A stretch of 8,935 nucleotides of DNA from positions 1-8,935 of the forward strand of contig JACCYY010000327.1 in the NCBI GenBank assembly GCA_013696235.1. The letters run 5' to 3'. Below, piece after piece: positions 1 to 6,900 of this stretch (positions are counted from its first letter, which is position 1; every line of letters starts with the position of its first letter). The translations under genes were made by a program, and so were the position numbers. The DNA comes from Sporichthyaceae bacterium. Its GTDB lineage: Bacteria; Actinomycetota; Actinomycetes; JACCYY01. Below the pieces are notes generated by a model, which worked only from the letters and a program-made list of their open reading frames with translations, searched no databases and was not told where the DNA came from.

Positions 1-387
1 GGTGTCGTCGAGGTCCTGGACCGCCTCGACGCGGAGCAGATCACGACCTGCGTCGCGTCCAGCGGCAGCCACGAGAAGATGACGTTCACGCTCGGCCTGA
101 CCGGTCTCGATCACCGTTTCGCCGGCCGGATCTTCAGCGCGACCGAGGTCGAGCACGGCAAGCCCGCCCCGGATCTGTTCATCCATGCCGCGTCGCGCAT
201 GGGCGTCGACCCGTGCGGATGTGTGGTCGTCGAGGACTCCCGCCCGGGCGTGGAGGCGGCGGTCGCCGCCGGGATGAGGGCGCTCGCGTACGGCGGCGGC
301 GTCACGCCGCCCGCGCGGCTCGAGCTCGATGGCGCGGAGGTCTTCCTTCGCATGGACGCGCTCCCCGCCCTGCTCGCCCTGGACTGA
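1..387 (+). CDS. HAD-superfamily hydrolase (phosphatase/phosphoglucomutase-like), 5' end missing
   Basis: The reading frame is open from the first base, so the N-terminus with the nucleophile DxD motif lies outside the window; 128 residues and the stop remain. Visible HAD motifs are motif II (the serine in CVASSGS, residues about 18-24 of the fragment), motif III (the lysine in HGKPAPD) and motif IV (VVVEDSRPGVEAA, with the Mg-binding aspartate). The order and the GKPAPDLF signature fit subfamily I, the beta-phosphoglucomutase/phosphoglycolate phosphatase type. These are soluble enzymes that remove or move phosphate on small metabolites. The substrate cannot be read from this fragment. An internal ATG at 79 is not the start, because motif II lies upstream of it in the same frame. 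The gene ends 38 bases before the antiporter start, in the same direction, so the two may be co-transcribed. The family call is firm; the exact function is open. Confidence 0.88.
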   Translation, partial: GVVEVLDRLDAEQITTCVASSGSHEKMTFTLGLTGLDHRFAGRIFSATEVEHGKPAPDLFIHAASRMGVDPCGCVVVEDSRPGVEAAVAAGMRALAYGGGVTPPARLELDGAEVFLRMDALPALLALD

Positions 388-425
388 TCCCAGGGCTGCG
401 CCGCCGATCCTGGGAGACTCAGCAG

Positions 426-2304
426 GTGCACGCTGCCCTCGGCCTCGTGGCGATCGTCATCACAGTCCTCGTCTTCGCCGGTCTCGCCCGCCGGTTCGAG
501 CTGTCCGCACCGCTGCTCCTGACGGTGGTGGGGGTGATCGCGTCGTACCTGCCGTTCGTGCCGGAGGTCGTGCTGGAGCCCGAGCTGGTGCTGGTCGGGC
601 TGCTCCCGCCGCTGCTCTACGCCGCAGCCATCCGGACGTCGCTCGTGGACTTCCGCCGCAACGTACGCCCGATCATGCTGCTCTCGGTGGGGCTGGTGAT
701 CTTCAACACGATCTGCATCGGGCTGCTGGTCTGGTGGCTCCTGCCGGTGCCCCTCGCGGCTGCTCTCGCGCTCGGCGCGGTGGTCGCGCCGCCCGACGCG
801 GTGGCTGCTACGTCGATCGCCCGGCGGGTCGGCATGCCGCGCCGGGTGGTCACGATCCTCGAGGGCGAAGGCCTGGTGAACGACGCTACGGCGCTCGTCC
901 TGCTCCGTACGGCGGTCGTCGCGATCGGCGGCTCGGTGAGCGCCTTGGAGGTCGGTGGTGCGTTCCTGCTCTCCGCCGGCGGAGGTGCCGCTGTTGGCGT
1001 CGTGCTCTCGCTCGTCCTGGTCAAGCTCCGGCGGCATCTGACCGACGCGGTGCAGGACACGAGCATCTCGCTCCTGACCCCGTTCGTCGCCTACCTGGCC
1101 GCGGAGCAGATCGGCGGATCTGGTGTGCTCGCGGTCGTCGTCACCGGCCTCCTGCTCGGGCACGAGGCGCCGGTGGTGCTGACGGCGGCCGCCCGGATCT
1201 CCGAACGCACGAACTGGCGCACGGTCCAGTTCCTGCTGGAGAACACGGTCTTCCTGCTCATCGGCACGCAGGCCAGCGTCATCATCGGCGCGGTGACGCG
1301 CAGCGACGTCGGGTTCGCGAGCGCGGGGCTGGCCGCGCTCGCGGTGCTCGTCGCGGTCGTCGTGCTGCGCCCGATCTGGGTGTTCCCGGCCACGTACGGG
1401 GCGAGGTTGGTCCCGCGCATCGCGCGCAACGCCCCCGCGCCGAGCTGGCGATACCCGGCCTTGGTGTCGTGGGCCGGCATGCGCGGTGTCGTCACACTCG
1501 CGGCGGTGTTCGCGATCCCGGCGGAGGTCGAGCAGCGCGAGGTGCTCGTCTTCATCGCCCTGGTCGTGGTCGCCGGGACCCTCCTGCTCCAGGGGTCGAC
1601 CCTGGCGTGGGTGGTCCGCCGGCTCGGGCTGGGCGGACCCGACCGTGCCGAGGACGCGCTCCAGGCCGCGGTGGTCTACCAGCAGGCCGCCGCGGCGGGT
1701 GCGCGCAGGCTTGCCGAGATCACCGACGACGACACGCCGCCGGAGCTGCTCGAGGAGCTCCGCACTCGGTCGGCGAGCCGTTCGAACGCGCTGTGGGAGC
1801 GGCTCGGCCGGGACCGGGACACCCCGAGCCTTCGCTACGCCACGCTGCGCGAGCAGATGCTCGACGCGGAGCGCGAGGAGCTCCTGAAGATCCGGGCCGG
1901 CGGCACCGTCGACCACGAGGTGCTGGAGGACGTGCTGACGGCGCTCGACGTCGAGGAGTCCATCCTCGAGCGCGTCCAGCTCGACAACGCCGAGCGGGAC
2001 GGTGTATTGGTGGCTCGGCCGCACCCGGCCGGCTCGCGTCCACCTCGACGAAGCACCGTCGACGGCCCGCCCCAAGGTCGCCGGCGGCTGCGAGGACTGC
2101 GTACGGGAGGGTCTCACCTGGGTGCACCTGCGCATGTGCCTCACCTGCGGAAACGTCGGCTGCTGCGACTCGTCCGAGGGCCGGCACGCTGCGAAACACT
2201 TCGAGACGACGGCGCTCGATCAACGGCCAGGCCACCCCGTGATGCGCTCGGTCGAGCCGGGCGAGGCGTGGCGCTGGTGCTACGTCGACGCGCGCACCGG
2301 CTAG
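426..2304 (+). CDS. CPA1-family Na+/H+ antiporter with C-terminal UBP-type zinc finger, interrupted by a frameshift near 2035
   Basis: This is an inner-membrane cation/proton exchanger for pH and Na+ homeostasis. The start is GTG 426, preceded by GGGAG at 412-416. About a dozen hydrophobic segments fill residues 1-400. CPA1 hallmarks are APPDAVAATSIARR (Asp124), the ion-binding Asn152-Asp153 pair in EGEGLVNDATALVL, and Arg353 in SWAGMRGVVTLA. The family usually has ESLVND, so Gly for Ser is a small deviation. A charged cytoplasmic tail follows (about residues 410-536). The frame used to 2033 has no stop until 3659, but beyond about 2035 it encodes arginine-rich nonsense antisense to the next gene. 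The next frame carries a clear UBP-type zinc finger ending at TAG 2302-2304: GCEDC, CLTCGNVGCC, GRHAAKH and GHPVMRS. Dropping one C at 2035 joins the two parts and gives PAGCVHLDE, restoring the first C-x-H ligand pair. A joined protein would have about 625 residues. The shift could be a sequencing error, a mutation or, less likely, recoding. Confidence 0.85.
2031..2039 (+). other. Probable one-base insertion (frameshift site) in the antiporter gene
   Basis: Sequence GGCTCGCGT. Reading it as GGC TGC GT (without C2035) fuses the membrane/tail part to the zinc-finger part and yields Gly-Cys-Val-His-Leu-Asp. UBP fingers begin with just such a Cys-x-His pair, so this is the most economical correction. 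As written, the downstream finger is not in the antiporter frame. No homopolymer or classical slippery heptamer is present. Confidence 0.7.
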
Positions 2305-3800
2305 GGCCGCGCGAACGGCGCGAGGCTGGAGCCCCAGATGCCGTCGATCACCGATGCGCCGTCGGCGTAGGAGACCTCATGGGGCGTGAACGACGCGTCC
2401 ATGCGGATCGGTGCGAACGTCGCGGCCTTGACCTCGCCGTCCCAGAGCGTGACGTCGAGGATCGCACCCTCCATGGTCTCGCTCATGAAGTCCATGTCGA
2501 AGACGTAGTTCCCGAGCGAGTGGACGATCATCGCGCCCGCGTAGAGCTCGACGCCCTGCACCCAGTGCGGATGACCGCCGACGACGAGGTCTGCGCCGGC
2601 GTCGATCATCGCTCGGCCCACGATGCGCTGGTCCTCTTCCGGCTCGTACGTGTACTGCGTGCCCCAGTGCGGCAGGACGACGACCAGGTCGACCTGCGCG
2701 GACAACGCGCGTACGCGGTCCTGCATCGCCGTGACGTCAGCCGGGACCAGTGGCCCCGTCCGGGAGCCCATCCGCACCTCGAGCGCTCCGGGGACGCCCG
2801 GTTCCGCCCGGGGGGTCTCCCCGATCGCGTTGAAGGCGAGAAACCCGATCGTGGTGCCGTCGCGCTCGACGATCGCAGGGGCCTGCGCCTCGGCCAGGTC
2901 GGCGCCGCCTCCGACCGGAATGATCCCGGTCTCCCGGACCAGGCTGACCGTCTCCACGATGGACTCGGCACCGTAGTCACCGAGGTGGTTCGCGGCGAGC
3001 GACAGCACGTCGAAACCGGCCAGCGTGAGGCCCGCGCGGACGCTCGGGTCGGCGCCGAAGGAGTCCCCGCCCTGGGTCGGCGGCCCGATCCGAGAGAGGG
3101 TGCTCTCCAGCGTCCCGATCGTGACGTCGGCGCCGGCCAGCCGCTCGGCGGTCGGCCGCAGGGGCGCGGCCGAGTCGGCGGACGCCGCGATCACCCGCCC
3201 GACGCCACGCGCGAGCATCACGTCGCCGACGAACGACATGGTGACGACCGACGCCGGCGGGATCCCCGGGATCTTGAGCCGGTACGTCGCTGGCGTCCGC
3301 AGCGGATCGACACCGTCGACGGTGATCACCCGCACGGTCGGCCCCACCGACGCTGCCTCGACGATCGCGACCACGGCGGTGTCCTCCTGCGCGGCGCCGA
3401 TCGCCTCGGCCGCCGATCCCACCCGGATCCTCAACGGGGGGTCCACGCCAGGCGAGGCCACGACACGGAGCGGCTGGGCCGGCGCGCCGAGCTCGGCCCA
3501 GTCGACCACCGTGCCGGCCAGGATGCGTTCGGCCAGCTCGCGGGGCACGTCGAGTGGTGGACGGGTCGCGTGCACCGCGAGCACGATCGGGACGTACGTG
3601 GTGGGCTCGGACGTCGGCGTCGCGGTCTTGGCGGGCGGCGATGCCGGACGAGTCGGTGACTGGGTCGGGCTCGTCGGCGGGGTGCTCGTCGCCGCTTCGC
3701 TCGGTTCCTCGCCCTGCCCGCAGGCCGCGGTCAGCAGGGCGGCTGCGGCGAGGACGGGGAGAACGTGCCGGCGCACCGTCCCGGGTCTCGATCGCCGCAT
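2301..3800 (-). CDS. CapA-family (PGA_cap, metallophosphatase-fold) lipoprotein
   Basis: This is a 499-residue predicted exported lipoprotein. The start is ATG at 3800-3798, with AAGG (reverse complement of 3808-3811) seven bases upstream. Residues 1-26 form an Arg-rich n-region and hydrophobic core ending in LTAAC (lipobox, Cys27). A Ser/Thr/Pro-rich linker spans about residues 33-68. Residues 70-175 resemble part of a PstS-like solute-binding domain (ERILAGTVVDWAELG, VDGVDPLRTPATYRL). The CapA domain covers about 186-470: MSFVGDVMLARG (Asp193), GTLES (Glu232), SLAANHLGDYG (Asn271-His272), LPHWG (His378), GGHPHWVQGVELY (His410, His412) and HSLGNYVFD. These match the metal-binding motifs of the family. 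Usual NLES and LANNH read TLES and LAANH here, while the ligand-type Glu, Asn and His are kept. CapA proteins were named for poly-gamma-glutamate capsule synthesis, but many actinobacterial members stand alone with unknown substrate; no capB/capC neighbour is seen. The stop overlaps the convergent antiporter stop. Confidence 0.9.
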   Translation of the reverse strand: MRRSRPGTVRRHVLPVLAAAALLTAACGQGEEPSEAATSTPPTSPTQSPTRPASPPAKTATPTSEPTTYVPIVLAVHATRPPLDVPRELAERILAGTVVDWAELGAPAQPLRVVASPGVDPPLRIRVGSAAEAIGAAQEDTAVVAIVEAASVGPTVRVITVDGVDPLRTPATYRLKIPGIPPASVVTMSFVGDVMLARGVGRVIAASADSAAPLRPTAERLAGADVTIGTLESTLSRIGPPTQGGDSFGADPSVRAGLTLAGFDVLSLAANHLGDYGAESIVETVSLVRETGIIPVGGGADLAEAQAPAIVERDGTTIGFLAFNAIGETPRAEPGVPGALEVRMGSRTGPLVPADVTAMQDRVRALSAQVDLVVVLPHWGTQYTYEPEEDQRIVGRAMIDAGADLVVGGHPHWVQGVELYAGAMIVHSLGNYVFDMDFMSETMEGAILDVTLWDGEVKAATFAPIRMDASFTPHEVSYADGASVIDGIWGSSLAPFARP

Positions 3801-3939
3801 CCAGCGACCTTACGTCCGACCGCGGTTGGCACCCGGGCCACGGAACCCGCGCCGACCGCGTACCGTTCCCGCTCGGGTGGGGACACCAGTGAGGTGTCGC
3901 ACCCCGAGAACCCACACCGGAGAAAGAGGACGAGCGCTC
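3801..3939. other. Divergent intergenic region between the CapA gene and topA
   Basis: These 139 bases separate the starts of two divergent genes, so they should hold both promoters. On the minus strand, AAGG (reverse complement of 3808-3811) serves the CapA gene. On the plus strand, a purine-rich run at 3919-3930 ending AGAGGA serves topA. TACCGT at 3861-3866 has the TAnnnT form of an actinobacterial -10 box on the topA strand, but I see no good -35 at the usual distance, so I do not call it. The clearest element is the hairpin at 3875-3904. Confidence 0.6.
3875..3904 (+). promoter_or_regulatory. Imperfect inverted repeat / RNA hairpin upstream of topA
   Basis: GGGTG (3875-3879) pairs with CACCC (3900-3904), and GACACC (3882-3887) pairs with GGTGTC (3893-3898). 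The two stems are separated by a GG/G internal loop, and the apical loop is AGTGA. That gives eleven base pairs, mostly G-C. The element ends 35 bases before the topA GTG and 14 bases before the purine-rich run. It has no U-tract and follows no gene on this strand, so it is not a terminator. It may be a 5'-leader structure or a dimeric operator; which one is not decided by sequence. Confidence 0.5.
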
Positions 3940-6900
3940 GTGCCCGAGAAGAACGACACCCGACCGCACCGCAGACTCGTGATCGTGGAGTCGCCGGCCA
4001 AGGCGCGCACGATCGCCGGCTACCTCGGGCGCGGGTACGTCGTCGAGTCGAGCATCGGTCACATCCGCGACCTGCCGCACGGCGCCGCGGAGGTCCCGAC
4101 CAAGTACAAGAAGGAGCCGTGGGCCCGGCTCGGCGTCGACGTCGACCACGGGTTCGAGCCGATCTACGTCGTACCGGCTGACAAGCGGGCCCAGATCAAG
4201 AAGCTCAAGTCCTTGCTCAAGGACTCCGACGAGCTCTTCCTCGCGACGGACCAGGACCGTGAGGGCGAGGCGATCGCGTGGCACCTCTTCGACGAGCTCA
4301 AGCCCAAGGTCCCGGTGCAGCGGATGGTGTTCCGGGAGATCACCCGCGACGCGATCCGGGCGGCGATGGAGAGCCCACGCGAGATCGACACCCAGCTCGT
4401 CGACGCCCAGGAGACCCGTCGCATCCTCGACCGCCTGTACGGCTACGAGGTGTCGCCGGTCCTGTGGAAGAAGGTGATGCCGCGGCTGTCGGCCGGGCGC
4501 GTGCAGTCCGTGGCGACCCGGCTCGTGGTCGACCGGGAGCGCGAGCGCATGGCGTTCCGCGCCGCCGAGTACTGGGACCTCGACGCGATCTTCGACATCG
4601 GCCGGGCCGAGGAGCCGCGTACGTTCGGTGCCCGGCTGATGTCGATCGAGGGCCAGCGCGTCGCCCAGGGCCGCGACTTCGGGTCCGACGGGTTGATCAA
4701 GGACGCCGCCGCGGTCCGGCAGGTGGACGAGAGCACCGCCCGCGAGCTCGCCGCAGCGCTCACCGGCTCGACGTTCTCGGTCGCCAGCGTGGAGTCCAAG
4801 CCGTACAAGCGGTCGCCGTACGCACCGTTCCGCACCACGACGTTGCAGCAGGAGGCGTCGCGGAAGTTCGGCTTCGGGGCCAAGCGCACCATGCAGGTCG
4901 CCCAGCGCCTGTACGAGAACGGCCACATCACCTACATGCGTACGGACTCCACGACGCTGTCCGAGTCCGCGGTCAACGCGGCCCGGACCCAGGTGCGCGA
5001 GCTCTACGGCGCGGACTACCTGCCGGAGACGCCGCGGCGCTACCTGAGCAAGGTCAAGAACGCGCAGGAGGCGCACGAGGCGATCCGACCGTCCGGCGAC
5101 GCGTTCCGCACGCCTGGCCAGACCGGCCTCAACGGTGACGAGTTCCGGCTGTACGAGCTGATCTGGATGCGCACGGTCGCGTCGCAGATGCGGGACGCGA
5201 TCGGGCGTTCGGTGAGCATCCGGGTCGGTGGTCAGACCGACACCGGCACAGCCGTCGAGTTCGGCGCGTCCGGCCAGGTGATCACGTTCCACGGATTCCT
5301 CAAGGCCTACGTCGAGGGCGCGGACGACCCCGACGCCGAGCTCGACGACCGCGAGCGCCGGCTGCCCGACGTCGCCGAGGGCGACCCGCTCGTCGCACTG
5401 CGGCTGGACGCGGACGGCCACTCGACCAAGCCGCCGGCGCGCTACACCGAGGCGAGCCTGATCAAGGAGCTCGAGGACCGGGAGATCGGTCGGCCGTCGA
5501 CCTACGCGTCGATCATCGGCACGATCCTCGACCGCGGGTACGTCTTCAAGCGCGGCAGCGCGCTCGTGCCGACCTGGGTGGCATTCGCGGTCACCCGGCT
5601 GCTCGAGCAGCAGTTCGCGTCGCTCGTCGACTACGACTTCACGGCCCGCATGGAGGACACGCTCGACGAGATCGCCGCCGGCCGGCAGGACCGGGTCGGG
5701 CAGCTCACCGAGTTCTACTTCGGCGGGTCCGGTGGTTCCCGGACGACAGATGCGCCGCGGCCGAAGAGTGGTCCGGGGTCGGGCGACTCGTGGGAGGGCC
5801 TTCGCGCCCTCGCGACGGACCTCGGCGACATCGACGCGCGGGAGCTGAACTCGTTCCCGCTCGAGGACTCCGGCATCGTGCTCCGGGTCGGCCGGTTCGG
5901 CCCGTACATCGAGCGCGACGGTCAGCGTTCGAGCGTCCCCGAGGATCTGCCGCCGGCCGAGCTCACGGTCGCCCTCGCCGAGGAGCTCCTGGCCAAGCCG
6001 TCCGGTGATCATCCGCTCGGCACCGACCCGGCCACAGGTCTGGAGATCGTCGCCAAGGACGGCCGTTACGGCCCGTACGTCACGGAGGTCCTGCCCGCGG
6101 ACGCGCCCAAGAACGCCCGCCCCCGCACGGGCTCGCTGTTCAAGGACATGAGCCTGGACACGGTCACGCTGGAGGCGGCGCTCACGCTGCTCTCGCTCCC
6201 GCGCGTGGTCGGCCTCGACCCGGAGACCGGCGCGGAGATCACCGCGCAGAACGGCCGTTACGGGCCGTACCTGAAGAACGGCACCGACTCGCGCTCCCTC
6301 GAGCGCGAGGAGCAGCTGTTCAGCGTGACGCTGGACGAGGCGCTGGCGATCTATGCGCAGCCGAAGCAGCGGGGCCGCGCGGCGAGCCCACCGCTGCGTG
6401 AGCTCGGGGTGGACCCGGTGAGCCTCAAGCCGGTCGTGCTGAAGGAGGGCCGCTTCGGCGCGTACGTCACCGACGGCGAGCTCAACGCGACGCTCCGAAG
6501 GGACGACGATCCGGCGACCATCACGCCCGCCCGCGCGGCCGAGCTGCTCGCCGACAAGCGGGCCAAGGGTCCCGCTCCGAAGAAGCGCTCGGCGCGCAAG
6601 ACCCCGGCGAAGAAGACTGCGGCGAAGAAGACTGCGGCGAAGCAGACTGCGGCGAAGCAGACTGCGGCGAAGAAGACCACGGCGAAGCAGACCACGGCAA
6701 CGTCGTCGACGTCCAGCCAAGCCCGCACGGCCCCGGCCAACCACACCGCCCGATCCTCGACACGGAGGGCAGAGGCAGACATGACCATGGCAAGCTCCTC
6801 GGCGAAGGGTTCGTCGACGTCCAACGAACTCCCCAAGCCGCGCTTCAACAAGGACGGATTCGGCTACACGAAGGACTTCGACCTCACGTTCGTGAAAGCG

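Noticed and set aside
111..2144. Long minus-strand open frame opposite the HAD and antiporter genes
   Set aside because: Its product is low-complexity and rich in Arg, Asp, Gln and His, as expected from an antisense frame of GC-rich DNA; no motif is recognisable, and the plus strand codes for known families.
2036..3659. Continuation of the antiporter frame as one 1078-residue protein (GTG 426 to 3659)
   Set aside because: Past 2035 the product is Arg/Asp/His-rich with no domain and lies antisense to the well-supported CapA gene. The zinc finger in the neighbouring frame is the natural continuation.
3826..3866. TTGGCA (3826-3831) with TACCGT (3861-3866) as a topA promoter
   Set aside because: The spacing is 29 bases, far from the usual 16-19, so the pair is not credible as -35/-10; TACCGT alone is too weak to call.
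3875..3904. Hairpin considered as a Rho-independent terminator
   Set aside because: No T-tract follows on either strand, and it lies between divergent starts, so there is no gene for it to terminate.
6592..6696. Tandem repeat considered as a CRISPR array or origin iterons
   Set aside because: The 15-base units are directly adjacent without spacers and are codon-phased, encoding a lysine-rich tail; no cas genes or replication gene are near.
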